From assembly GCA_031425035.1 (NCBI GenBank), contig JANPIN010000069.1, positions 53,240-117,239 of the forward strand: a stretch of 64,000 bases of DNA, written 5' to 3'. Shown here piece after piece: positions 8,776-17,814 of this stretch. A model generated the notes under the pieces. It had not been told where the DNA came from and ran no database searches. It saw nothing but the letters and a program-made list of their open reading frames with translations. Position 1 is the stretch's first letter. Each line of letters begins with the position of its first letter. A program made the position numbers and the translations under genes. The stretch is from M3007 sp031425035 (GTDB taxonomy: Bacteria; Bacteroidota; Bacteroidia; Chitinophagales; Saprospiraceae).

Positions 8776-8827
8776 CTTTCTGTTGCTAGGCTAGGCATCT
8801 CCCCACGACGCCGGAATATATAAAAGA

Positions 8828-8863
8828 AGAGAACGGGCAGCGCAATTCTGCCGCCCGTTCTCT
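8828..8863 (-). terminator. hairpin after the rhodopsin gene (terminator or attenuator)
   Basis: An 11-bp perfect stem (8828-8838 with 8853-8863; arm AGAGAACGGGC) encloses a 14-nt loop. On the minus strand it is followed by TTCTTTTATAT. It begins 16 bp after the rhodopsin stop codon and precedes blh. Confidence 0.6.
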
Positions 8864-8878
8864 ATTCCATTCCTGCGA

Positions 8879-9622
8879 TTAAGCCGGTTTCAAGACGGAA
8901 GATTTTACCGCCAGGCTGTAAATGACCAGACCGAATCCAATTTTGTTGACCGCATCACCGATGTTGTAGATCAGGTCCATATTGCGGACGCTGATCACGT
9001 TGCGCAGCCAGCCGTCGGTTTCGATCGCCATGTAACCGATCGGGTAAATGGCCCAGCCCACCAGCACAAACCAGCCCAGGGCCGTCATTGCACTCTTCAG
9101 GTATGGATCTGACGAGTTATTGGCCAGTTTACGAGCTGACCCCAACCAGATTTCATATACAATACCTAAGTAACCAACGGTGGAAAGTATGCCCCATAGC
9201 ACGCTGTTGGCCCGAAATGCCGTTTCACCCAGGTAGCCGCAGACCAGCATGATCAGCGAATAACCGATCATTTTCCATAAGAGTGTCTGCGTTGCCCCAA
9301 AGGCTTTCAGGATTAAATAAAATTCCACACACATCAACGGCACCGTCAGGGTCCAGTCGATATAACGCAACTGAGTAGGCGATTGCCCGGTGGAGATCCA
9401 CACATCACGCATGTAATAGTAGTGTACGGAAGCAATCATCGTGATCAGGCCGGCAATGAGCAGGGAAGTCTTCCATTTACCCTGCACCTCCTGGCGCTCG
9501 AAAAAGAAGAAAACGGAAGCCGCAAACATGGCCATATACCCGATAAAAAAGGTGAACCCTACGTAATCGTTCGGGGTCAGAGCCGCCAAAAAAAGCTGGC
9601 TGGAAGTAAAAAGTGATTCCAT
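8879..9622 (-). CDS. light-driven outward proton-pumping rhodopsin, DTE type, xanthorhodopsin-like features
   Basis: A 247-aa seven-helix microbial rhodopsin. Lys227 in helix G (DAVNKIGFG) is the retinal Schiff-base lysine, with Asp223 as the second counter-ion. Helix C reads RYIDWTLTVPLMCVEFY. Asp89, Thr93 and Glu100 form the DTE motif of outward H+ pumps, and His67 matches the conserved proteorhodopsin histidine. Met97 at the spectral-tuning position predicts green absorption. By alignment to bacteriorhodopsin Trp138, helix E has Gly144. This is the small residue that opens the fenestration for a carotenoid antenna in xanthorhodopsin and Gloeobacter rhodopsin, whereas classic proteorhodopsins have Phe or Trp. 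A Brp/Blh gene follows. Antenna binding is an inference. Confidence 0.94.
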   Translation of the reverse strand: MESLFTSSQLFLAALTPNDYVGFTFFIGYMAMFAASVFFFFERQEVQGKWKTSLLIAGLITMIASVHYYYMRDVWISTGQSPTQLRYIDWTLTVPLMCVEFYLILKAFGATQTLLWKMIGYSLIMLVCGYLGETAFRANSVLWGILSTVGYLGIVYEIWLGSARKLANNSSDPYLKSAMTALGWFVLVGWAIYPIGYMAIETDGWLRNVISVRNMDLIYNIGDAVNKIGFGLVIYSLAVKSSVLKPA

Positions 9623-9674
9623 TGTGTAAAAAAGTTGTTTAACGATTGAAGTGAAACTTGATTAAAAAGTTAAA

Positions 9675-9682
9675 CAAATGTA
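9675..9682 (-). promoter_or_regulatory. candidate -7 promoter element for the rhodopsin gene
   Basis: The minus strand reads TACATTTG, a full TAnnTTTG match 52 bp upstream of the rhodopsin ATG. The 398-bp gap 9623-10020 is otherwise strongly AT-rich with no supported gene; it also contains the hairpin at 9911-9941. Confidence 0.45.
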
Positions 9683-9910
9683 GCTTGACTTCCTCCGTGT
9701 TTACTTCTCCTACACACACTTATTTTTGTAATTTAGATAAATTATAAATTATTTATTTTTTGAACAATTTACTATACAGAATATAATTTTAAAATTCAGG
9801 CAAAAAGCAACCTAAAATCAATGAAATACAAATCGATATGCCGTAATTCCATATATAAATTGTTAATACATTAGATATATATAAAACGTCATACCGACAC
9901 CGAATAAAAA

Positions 9911-9941
9911 AGTCTTCGGACGCCAAAGGCGTCCGAAGACT
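9911..9941 (-). terminator. strong intrinsic terminator of the methyltransferase gene
   Basis: A perfect 14-bp stem (9911-9924 with 9928-9941; arm AGTCTTCGGACGCC) has an AAA loop. On the minus strand it is followed by TTTTTATTCG. It lies 80 bp after the stop codon of the minus-strand methyltransferase gene. Confidence 0.75.
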
Positions 9942-10020
9942 AAAAGCAGTAAAGTATACCGGCAAAAATGATGGGAGCAGGCCGGAAAGCAGGAAGCCGG
10001 GCCTGAAAAAACAGGCAGGT

Positions 10021-10845
10021 TTAAACGCTTTTTTTACGCATTACCACTCCCTTGCCCACGCTCCGGCTGGTCCAGCCAAATAAGCTCCCATCCAGCCACA
10101 AAATAAAATCGGTCAGGAAAACCAGCGCCGGTTCGCTGCTGGAAGCCGGGCGGACGGTCATGGCTGTTCCCGTATCGGTGGTCACGTTACGGGCATTCTT
10201 CTTAAAAATGCTTTGCGCCAGGCCCGTCCAGTACACCTCCAGCAAGCCCACGAGGTGTCGGCTAAGGCCCTGAAATTCAATAATTTCAAAACCGGCGCGG
10301 CCGGCCCAGTTTTTAAAATCCTCGGAACCGATCAGGTAGTCGTGCCCGAAAGCATAAGCGCCCTGAGAAATCAGGTTCTCTTTTTGCTTCGGATTGCCGA
10401 ACCATTGCCACAGCCGGTTGACCGGGTCGTAGGTAAATGGAAATTCGCGGCTCGGAAAAGTCATAATGGCCACGCCGCCGGGCCGCAGCACCCGGTACAT
10501 TTCCTGCACCATGCGTTCCGGCCGGCCCACATGTTCGATCACTTCGCAACTAACGATCAGGTCGAAACTGGCGTCGTCATAACTCAGATTGAGCGCATCG
10601 TTGGTCTCGTAGTGGAGGTTCATCACGCCCTTATTCAACTCGCGGGCATGGGCCAGATCCTCGGCATTTACGTCGCAGCCGATGACTTGCAGCGCATGGC
10701 CGGCAATCATCCGGTCGTAGTCGCCTTCCCCGGTACCGAGATTAAGTGCTTGATCAAATTGCTGGTTATCAGCCGCTTGCTTAAGTTTTTTGCGTACGAA
10801 CAGGTAGCGGTTCCGGAAAGTGGGAAACAAAAATTTGAAGTTCAC
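10021..10845 (-). CDS. class I SAM-dependent methyltransferase
   Basis: A 274-aa methyltransferase of the Methyltransf_11 type. The S-adenosylmethionine loop is ALNLGTGEGDYDRMI near residue 35. The acidic residue ending strand 2 lies in VIGCDVNAEDLAHA. Motif IV is FDLIVSCEVIEHV, and RVLRPGGVAIMTFP is the post-III strand typical of small-molecule methyltransferases. A C-terminal extension of some 100 residues contains hydrophobic stretches (LVGLLEVYWTGLAQ, LVFLTDFILWLDGSLF) that may touch the membrane. The substrate is unknown; lipid or glycan precursors are plausible. It is monocistronic, with a strong terminator downstream. Confidence 0.85.
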   Translation of the reverse strand: MNFKFLFPTFRNRYLFVRKKLKQAADNQQFDQALNLGTGEGDYDRMIAGHALQVIGCDVNAEDLAHARELNKGVMNLHYETNDALNLSYDDASFDLIVSCEVIEHVGRPERMVQEMYRVLRPGGVAIMTFPSREFPFTYDPVNRLWQWFGNPKQKENLISQGAYAFGHDYLIGSEDFKNWAGRAGFEIIEFQGLSRHLVGLLEVYWTGLAQSIFKKNARNVTTDTGTAMTVRPASSSEPALVFLTDFILWLDGSLFGWTSRSVGKGVVMRKKSV

Positions 10846-11297
10846 TGGACAGGTAATAAAGGATGAGAGACGGAAACCTACAGGGTTTTAGAGCGGTTTG
10901 GAACGCGAAGGTAGCAGGCTTCGCTGTATACGCAGGAGCAAATCCGCAGATCAGCGCCAAAGTTGCTTAACACGCCGGAACGCCCCGTTAACCGATGATT
11001 AATTTATCCGATCTTTGCGCTAAAAAAATCGGTAGCATGTAATTGTATTGCACAAAATAAGTTACGTTTGCACTGCCTTAGAATTTATAGTTTAATCATA
11101 GTAGCATTTTCATGTAATTAGCCACCACCCGGCATACCCCCATGCCGGTATTACCGGTCACCTATATTGACGGCCGGACGGGTATTAAGCTGAACTTCCA
11201 TGTTTATCCTACTGCATTGCTCCCCCAAAGACCACTGCAGCCTGCTTGCTATTAATGTTTTGAATTCTTCCGTACGCACTTTTATAGCTGGAATCCG
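10846..11297. promoter_or_regulatory. 452-bp divergent intergenic region with a candidate promoter for the adhesin island
   Basis: The best plus-strand promoter candidate is TTG at 11043-11045, a 17-bp spacer, then TACGTTTG at 11063-11070 (full TAnnTTTG match). It would give a leader of roughly 220 nt before the start codon at 11298. A weaker GATCTTTG lies near 11010-11017. I see no gene, and no clear terminator or riboswitch fold, in this gap. Confidence 0.4.
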
Positions 11298-14200
11298 ATG
11301 AAGTATCTTCTACTACCCTGCACATTGCTCTGTCTGTGTTTGACCCTGAATGCTCAAACCATTCCCACTCCCACCCAGACCGACGCCATTATTATTGATA
11401 ACGGCGCAGCCGGCAAAGCGGATCCGAACGACCGCATCCGCTATAATGTCACTATCCAGAATACCGGAGGCGCTCCGGCCACGGGTGTTCAGCTCAACAC
11501 GGTCGTGGATCCGCGCACCACGCTGGTGCCCGGCTCTTTCCGCAGTTCGCCGGTGGGCGTCAACGATGCTTATACCTGTACGGGCAACGTCGGCATTATC
11601 GTACCGGCCGCCAGTGGGGTAAAAGTCAACGACTACGACGACAACCTGGCCCTGACTACGCTCGCGGTCACCACGGCGCCCGTCAACGGCACGGTGACCC
11701 TGAATAACGACGGCAGTTTTACCTATTCGCCCAATGCGGGCTTCGCCGGGGTAGAGACCTTCGTCTATACCATTACCGACGGCAATTCGGTAGGGGTTCC
11801 GGCGCCGTTGACCGACGTGGCTACAGTGAGCATCACCGTATCGAATGTGATCTGGTTTGTCGACAATTCGGTGGCCGGCCCGGGCACCGGTACGGTGATC
11901 GATCCGTTCAAAATTTTGACCGGCGCGGCCACGGCCTCCAGTGCCGGCCACGTCATTTTTGTTAAAAATACCGGGGCGACCTACTGGACCGGTATTGCCC
12001 TGAAAAACACGCAAAGTTTGTTCGGCACCGGGCATAGCGGCGGAACGAATCTGGCCGATCCGGGCGTACTGCCCTTTACGATGGCCCCTAATAGCAAACC
12101 TTTACCGGCCATTGGCGGCGCCAGACCCCTGATCAACAATGGCAACGGCAACGGCATCACCCTGGCTTCAGGCAACACCATCCGGGGCGTTGATGTCGGA
12201 CGTTGTGTGAACGGCGCGAAAATTTTCGGCTCGTCCTTCGGCACCCTAACCGTCGGTAATACCACCAGCCCGGACGTGGCCCTGAGCGGCAACCATAAAA
12301 TACTAAGCCTGACCAACGGCACTTTCGCCGCCACCTCCAAATTTGTCAGTATAGCTACCGGCGATTCCTCCACGACGCAAGCCATTTCCCTGAACACCGT
12401 AGGCGGTACGCTGGCCTCGGGTAGTACGACGATCATCCAGGGTATAGGAACTACCGGCATCGACATCCAGAACTCTACAGCTTCGCTGGACTTCGGCACT
12501 ACTTCGATCAACCACTTCACCAGTGGTGCAGCGATCAGCATCACCAACAGTGGCACCGGATCGGTCTCTTTCAGTAGTCTGGCGGTTAATAGTAGCATTA
12601 CCGGGCTGTTCGCTTCCACCGGCGGTACTATTAACATCGGCGGCACTACGAATACGCTTGTCACTTCGAGTGGACCAGCCCTGGATCTGACCTCTACTTC
12701 GCTCGGAGCGGGCGCTACCTTTTCCACCCTTTCTTCCACATCGAATATTTCCGGCAAAGGCGTCAATTTAGATAACGTTACCGGCCCCTTAGTCGCCAAC
12801 GGTGGCAGCATCGTCGTATCCGGCGCCGGCAACATCGGCTTTGACATCAATGCCGGAACGGGCGCCGTTACTTATGGGGGCTCTATGACCTATTCGGCTG
12901 CTAACCGGGTGGTGGAAATCACCGGGCGCACCGGCAGCACAGTCACTTTCTCCGGAAACATAACGGCCACTGCGGGTACCGGCATCAACGTAGCCAGCAA
13001 TACCGGCGGCACCATCACTTTCAGCGGCGCGACCAAGAGCCTGAGCACCGCTGCCAATACCGCCGTCACTTTAGCGACCAACACCGGTTCCACCATCAAC
13101 TTTACCGGCGGTGGCCTGGTCATCAGTACGACCACCGGCGCTGGTTTCAATGCCACCGGCGGCGGAACTGTGAGCGTGACCGGTACGAACAACACCATTA
13201 ATAGTGTTTCCAATACGGCGCTCAACGTCAGCAGTACCACTATAGGTGCCGGCAACCTGAATTTTCTCAGCATTTCCGCTGGTAATAATACCGCCGCTGC
13301 CGATCCGGCTACCGGTATTCTGCTCTTTACGACCGGCGCCGCTGGTAGTCTGATCGTTACCGGCTCCGGCAGCACCAATGCTTCGGGCGGGACCATCCAG
13401 AATATTACCAACCGCGGAGTGGACGCTACCACTACGATCAATCTCGCTTTGTCGAATATGACCTTCACCAATGCCAATCTGGTGGACGGCAGCCTATGCA
13501 ATGCGACGAACAATGCCTCCTGTAATGCCGCTATTCATTTGAATACGGTGACGGGTGTTGTTTTAAATAATATAGATATTAACGGCACTGCCGAGGAAGG
13601 CATTAACGTGTTGAATACCAGCAACTTCAGCCTGACCGGTAGTGATTTGATCAACTGCGGCACCGCGAGTTCGGGAGCAGATACCGAAGAATCCTGCCTG
13701 TATGCTATCAATATGTCTGGCACCTGTTCTATCAGCAGTTCTTCCCTTACCCTGCCGAGTGAACGTGCAGCTGTGATCTACAACACGAGTAAGACTATGA
13801 CGCTGACGGTTGATGGTTCGACTTTCGGCATGAACCAAAGTTCAACACTGGGTGCTGACGGACTGGAAGTTGATAGTTATGGCGCGTCCAACACAACCAT
13901 TGATGTAACCAATTGCACCTTTGTTCAGCCCAAAACCAACGGCCTGCAGGTCATTTCGGAAGGTACCTCGACTACAAACGTAAACGTTACGGGTTCAACT
14001 TTCGACCCGGGCCCGGGTAGCGTCGGCGCCGCCGCCATAGACTTTGTGACCAATACGACGGGGGTTATGAACTTCAATATTATTGGTAATGGATCGATCG
14101 CCTCCCGCAGTATCAACACGGTTAACATTTCCGGAAACGGCAACTCTACTTTCCAGGGCCGGATCAACAACAACACGATCCAGATAGCCACCGGCGGCAG

Positions 14201-14678
14201 TGGCTCCGGCATCGGGGTGCGGGTAATTGCCAATGCCGATTCGGATGGCAAAGTAGAGGTGAACGGGAACACGATCAGCGGCATTGTCAACGACGTGGGC
14301 ATTCTGGCCCAGGCAGTGGCCGGCACCGGCCGGCTGGATGCCAAAATAACGAGTAATAACATTTCGGCTGCCAACACGGCCGGTTACTACATCGACGTCA
14401 TTGCCGGTGCGTCCAGCAGCATATTGACCAATAAAGTATGTGCGAACGTAGCGAATAACATCACTGCTGCACCGTCGAACCTGATCCAGAACTGGCGGGC
14501 CCGCGCGGCGACCCCTTCCCATGAACTGCTGCTGCAGGGCGCCGGTCCAACTGCATCCGCCAACTGGAACAACAATGGCAACTCGCCGGCTGCGCCACCC
14601 GCGCTGATCAATCAAAGCGGTACGGGTGTATTCACCTTTGGGCAAACCTGCCTGCTGCCGACGAACCCGTTACCGTAA
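11298..14678 (+). CDS. large secreted beta-helix repeat protein
   Basis: A 1,126-aa secreted protein with signal peptide (MKYLLLPCTLLCLCLTLNAQ). Residues 25-85 form a DUF11-type conserved repeat domain (DNGAAGKADPNDRIRYNV). Residues 85-180 resemble a cadherin-like/VCBS module ending in FAGVETFVYTITDG. From about residue 185 to the end it is a Gly/Thr/Ser/Asn-rich chain of short beta strands, as in right-handed parallel beta-helix (pectate-lyase-like) adhesins. No T9SS C-terminal sorting domain is visible: the chain stops after FTFGQTCLLPTNPLP. Export may use another signal, or the C-terminus was lost. It is the first gene of an island of related giant proteins and shares its DUF11-cadherin block with the end of the protein at 15038. 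Confidence 0.82.
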   Translation: MKYLLLPCTLLCLCLTLNAQTIPTPTQTDAIIIDNGAAGKADPNDRIRYNVTIQNTGGAPATGVQLNTVVDPRTTLVPGSFRSSPVGVNDAYTCTGNVGIIVPAASGVKVNDYDDNLALTTLAVTTAPVNGTVTLNNDGSFTYSPNAGFAGVETFVYTITDGNSVGVPAPLTDVATVSITVSNVIWFVDNSVAGPGTGTVIDPFKILTGAATASSAGHVIFVKNTGATYWTGIALKNTQSLFGTGHSGGTNLADPGVLPFTMAPNSKPLPAIGGARPLINNGNGNGITLASGNTIRGVDVGRCVNGAKIFGSSFGTLTVGNTTSPDVALSGNHKILSLTNGTFAATSKFVSIATGDSSTTQAISLNTVGGTLASGSTTIIQGIGTTGIDIQNSTASLDFGTTSINHFTSGAAISITNSGTGSVSFSSLAVNSSITGLFASTGGTINIGGTTNTLVTSSGPALDLTSTSLGAGATFSTLSSTSNISGKGVNLDNVTGPLVANGGSIVVSGAGNIGFDINAGTGAVTYGGSMTYSAANRVVEITGRTGSTVTFSGNITATAGTGINVASNTGGTITFSGATKSLSTAANTAVTLATNTGSTINFTGGGLVISTTTGAGFNATGGGTVSVTGTNNTINSVSNTALNVSSTTIGAGNLNFLSISAGNNTAAADPATGILLFTTGAAGSLIVTGSGSTNASGGTIQNITNRGVDATTTINLALSNMTFTNANLVDGSLCNATNNASCNAAIHLNTVTGVVLNNIDINGTAEEGINVLNTSNFSLTGSDLINCGTASSGADTEESCLYAINMSGTCSISSSSLTLPSERAAVIYNTSKTMTLTVDGSTFGMNQSSTLGADGLEVDSYGASNTTIDVTNCTFVQPKTNGLQVISEGTSTTNVNVTGSTFDPGPGSVGAAAIDFVTNTTGVMNFNIIGNGSIASRSINTVNISGNGNSTFQGRINNNTIQIATGGSGSGIGVRVIANADSDGKVEVNGNTISGIVNDVGILAQAVAGTGRLDAKITSNNISAANTAGYYIDVIAGASSSILTNKVCANVANNITAAPSNLIQNWRARAATPSHELLLQGAGPTASANWNNNGNSPAAPPALINQSGTGVFTFGQTCLLPTNPLP

Positions 14679-14693
14679 TTATGAACCAATGAC

Positions 14694-14995
14694 ATGAAAA
14701 ATAATCTACGTACCAAATGTACGCAGCTGCTTTCGGTTGTAGTCATGTGTCTGATTGCCAGCCGGTCGTTAGCCGCCACCATTACGGTCTACTGTAGGTG
14801 CCAATATCATTTTATTTGCCGCCGGCCTCAACGATTTACCGATTGCCCTGACCCGCGTCGGCGACTACACCGCGGCACAGAACGGCGGGCAACGTTGGCG
14901 GTATCAATGTCCGCCACGCTTATGGCAACACCGTGACTATTACCGACTCCGATAGCCAGACCAATTCGGGGCTAAAATTCGGGTACAGTGAATAA
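14694..14995 (+). pseudogene. decayed remnant of a giant adhesin paralogue
   Basis: The region begins with an intact-looking signal peptide (MKNNLRTKCTQLLSVVVMCLIASRSLAATITV). Its first 17 bases (CATGAAAAATAATCTAC) match the start of the giant gene at 17815. The frame then breaks. In other frames one reads GANIILFAAGLNDLPIALTR, which is like the CSLREA/beta-helix openings of Bacteroidota surface proteins, then ITDSDSQTNSG, almost identical to the C-terminal end of the protein ending at 17758. A start module, a middle fragment and an end module are therefore telescoped into 300 bp by deletions and frameshifts. An 80-aa frame (14694-14936) remains open but most of it is out of register and unlikely to be functional. 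Confidence 0.65.
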
Positions 14996-15037
14996 CAAAT
15001 ACCGCAAAGACTAAATGAAAAACTAAAACCGCATACC

Positions 15038-17758
15038 ATGCCAAAGATTAATATGCTAACCGGAAATTTTTCAGCCACCTTGCCCGGTAAGGGGATAGGG
15101 CTGATCGGCACGTTTGGAAAGTTGATCTTATCGGTACTGGCTTTTGCTGCACTGCCGCTGACCGCCACTGCTCAGTATCTGGAGCAGTTCTCCACGCCCA
15201 ACAAAGGTTATCTCCTGAATTGTGTCAACGACCTGACGGGCGTGAACTGGACCTTAACGCCTTGGGACCCTACCGGTACCTGCCAAATCATGCCTCCTAA
15301 CCCTACTACCGACCTCCGGGATCCGCTTGATTATTTCAACACCACTGCCGCAGGGGTGTTAGAGGCCGTTGACCTCGATCAGGAAGTCTGCTGGGAAAGC
15401 CCGCTCATGAATATCAGCACTGCCGGAACGGTTTCGTTTTCGGTTGCTTTGACCTGGGCCGGTTTTGATACTGATATTGCAGCCGGAACCTGTGCGGGCG
15501 ATTACATCAAAGTCATGTACAGCGTCAACAGCGGCGCTTATACGTTGGTACCCAATCAGTTTGGCGGCAATGCCTGTGCAACGATAGCCTATCCGCTCGG
15601 CAGCACTCCCCCAGCCCTGGGTACCGGAACCGTGACGCAAGGGGGCATTTCGGGCACCACCTTAAAAATCAGGGTCTGCGTTTTCACCAACGCCAATGCG
15701 GAAGTCGTGCAAATTGACAACGTATCGGTACCGCAGGCCGGGGTAACCGTGGGCTGTGCCGCACCGGTACTAAGCACCGTGCTCACCCAGGTAGGTTGCA
15801 GCAACCCCAACTCCGGCGCCATCAACCTGAGCGTATCGGCCGGTACGCCGCCTTACACTTACGACTGGAGCAATAACGGCCCCCAAAACCCGGACACGGA
15901 CCCCCAGGATTTGAGCGGTTTGCCGGTGGGTACCTATACCGTAACCGTGACCGACGCGGCTTCCTGTTCCGCAACGACCAGTGTTACCATCACCAATGCC
16001 CCGGCATTGGCACTCAGCACCCAGGTATTGAACACCAGTTGCAGCGGTACACTGGACGGTGAAATTGACCTGATCGTGGGCGGCGGGGTGCCGGGTTATA
16101 CCTACGACTGGAGCAACAATGGTCCACAAAACCCGGACATAGACCCCCAGGATCTGATCGGCGTCGGGACCGGCAATTACACCGTCACCGTCACCGACGC
16201 CAGTGGATGTTCGGCTACCACCAGCGCTACCGTGGGGACGCTGCCCACCGGCGCTTACCTCGAACAGTTCAACATCCCCAACAAAGGATATCTTCCCAAT
16301 TTTGTCGATGACTTTTCCGCGGTAGACTGGATCATGAGCAGTTGGTCGCCTGAACCGCCCGCTCTTTTTGGCCGGGACAACGCTGACTTTTTCCGCACCA
16401 GCGGCGGGGTTTTGGTCGGCGAAGATTTTGACCAGGACATCTGTTGGACAAGTCCCGTAATTGACCTGAATACCGGGACGCAGTTCTCGGTTAACCTGGC
16501 CTGGACCGGGTTCGATGTTCAGGTAGATGAATACATCAATGTGAAATACAGTATCGATGGTGGGGGCTATGTAACCATACCCAACGTGGTCGGCGGTGGA
16601 GCAGGTACGATTCAATACGCGGCTGGTTTGGACCAAAACGGTAGTGTTCTGGTGACAAAAACCGGGCTTGCAGGTACTACCATTCAAATCCAGGTCTGTG
16701 CACAGTTCAATTCGAACAATGAATCCATGACCGTGGACAACGTGAGTGTACCCAGCAGCACCTCCTATTGCCCGGCCCCGGATATTACCCTGACCCCCAC
16801 CAACGTGACCTGCGTCGGCGGCAACAACGGCAGTATCCTCGTCACGGCTTCGGGCGCGACACCGGGCTATAATGTCAGCTGGAGTGGACCTTCGAGCGGC
16901 AATCCTGCGGGAACGGAGATCGCGGCCTCGGGCGGCAACTACAACATCACTAACCTGACTGCCGGCACATATACCGTCACGGTGACGGACGCCAATGCGC
17001 AGGCTGCCACCGCCACCACCACGCTGACGGCCCTGAATCCGCTCCAGAACGCGGCCTTTGCTTATGCCAAAAACGGTTATTGTAAACTGGGTACCAACCC
17101 CACGCCGACCATTTACGGCAACACGGGTGGGACTTTTACGGCTCCTGCACAAGTAGTTATCAACCCGGCCTCCGGCCAGATTAACGTCTCCGCGAGCACC
17201 ACCGGCGGACCCTACACCATTACATACACCACTGCCGGGCCTTGCACCGCCACCGCTACTTTCGCGGTGTCCATCGTGAACTGTCTGCCCGGCGCCACGA
17301 TGACCGATGCGCTGACCATTGACAACGGCACCTCCGGCAAAGCCGACCCCGGTGACCGGATCCGGCTGACCGCCACCATCAGCAACGCCCAGGCGGCGGA
17401 TTACGAAGGGGTGCAACTGGCGCTGAACAACGATCCCCGGGTGACCCTGGTAGCAAACTCGTTCAAATCCACGCCCGTCGCGGTGGATGACGCCTATACG
17501 GCTACGCTGAATACGCTCCTGACCGTAGTAGCGGCCAGCGGCTTGTTGCAAAACGACTTCGACGACAATATTCCCGGCCTCAGCGTCACCGCTTTCAATG
17601 CCACCAGCGCACAGGGTGGCACGGTTTCGGTGAGTGCCAATGGGGGTTTTACCTATACGCCGCCGGCCAATTTTACCGGCAACGACAGTTTCAATTATAC
17701 CATCACCGACTCCAATAGCCAGACCAATTCGGCTGTCGCGAAAATTCGGGTTCAATGA
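15038..17758 (+). CDS. large secreted SprB/DUF11 repeat protein, apparently C-terminally truncated
   Basis: A 906-aa protein with a signal-peptide-like N-terminus ending TATAQYLEQF. Two copies of a jelly-roll-like unit (YLEQF..PNKGYL...DFDQDICW...) occur at about residues 46-240 and 405-580. They are separated by SprB-type repeats with PYTYDWSNNGPQNPD and GTYTVTVTDA signatures. A further SprB repeat lies near residue 590. A DUF11 domain (DNGTSGKADPGDRIRL) near residue 765 and a cadherin-like module (NFTGNDSFNYTITDSNSQTNS) end the protein. These two last modules match the N-terminal modules of the protein at 11298, where a beta-helix follows; here the chain stops abruptly, with no T9SS sorting domain. 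This suggests truncation or recombination. The stop overlaps the open frame leading into the next gene. Confidence 0.78.
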   Translation: MPKINMLTGNFSATLPGKGIGLIGTFGKLILSVLAFAALPLTATAQYLEQFSTPNKGYLLNCVNDLTGVNWTLTPWDPTGTCQIMPPNPTTDLRDPLDYFNTTAAGVLEAVDLDQEVCWESPLMNISTAGTVSFSVALTWAGFDTDIAAGTCAGDYIKVMYSVNSGAYTLVPNQFGGNACATIAYPLGSTPPALGTGTVTQGGISGTTLKIRVCVFTNANAEVVQIDNVSVPQAGVTVGCAAPVLSTVLTQVGCSNPNSGAINLSVSAGTPPYTYDWSNNGPQNPDTDPQDLSGLPVGTYTVTVTDAASCSATTSVTITNAPALALSTQVLNTSCSGTLDGEIDLIVGGGVPGYTYDWSNNGPQNPDIDPQDLIGVGTGNYTVTVTDASGCSATTSATVGTLPTGAYLEQFNIPNKGYLPNFVDDFSAVDWIMSSWSPEPPALFGRDNADFFRTSGGVLVGEDFDQDICWTSPVIDLNTGTQFSVNLAWTGFDVQVDEYINVKYSIDGGGYVTIPNVVGGGAGTIQYAAGLDQNGSVLVTKTGLAGTTIQIQVCAQFNSNNESMTVDNVSVPSSTSYCPAPDITLTPTNVTCVGGNNGSILVTASGATPGYNVSWSGPSSGNPAGTEIAASGGNYNITNLTAGTYTVTVTDANAQAATATTTLTALNPLQNAAFAYAKNGYCKLGTNPTPTIYGNTGGTFTAPAQVVINPASGQINVSASTTGGPYTITYTTAGPCTATATFAVSIVNCLPGATMTDALTIDNGTSGKADPGDRIRLTATISNAQAADYEGVQLALNNDPRVTLVANSFKSTPVAVDDAYTATLNTLLTVVAASGLLQNDFDDNIPGLSVTAFNATSAQGGTVSVSANGGFTYTPPANFTGNDSFNYTITDSNSQTNSAVAKIRVQ

Positions 17759-17814
17759 TATTTTTTCCCAATAACGACATGAAACATCGCCATCACTTTT
17801 TGAAAATAGTTGTC

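Noticed and set aside
10001..10020. tRNA genes anywhere in the window
   Set aside because: I looked for cloverleaf-type GGTTCGANTCC T-loop sequences with paired acceptor stems by eye and found none convincing; a tRNA search tool would be decisive. The coordinates given are only a placeholder within a gene-free gap.
15770..17755. 661-codon open frame on the minus strand opposite the SprB-type protein
   Set aside because: It is antisense to a gene with a clear signal peptide and known repeat modules. The translation is Gly/Arg/Val-rich with no family features, a frequent by-product of GC-biased repetitive coding sequence.
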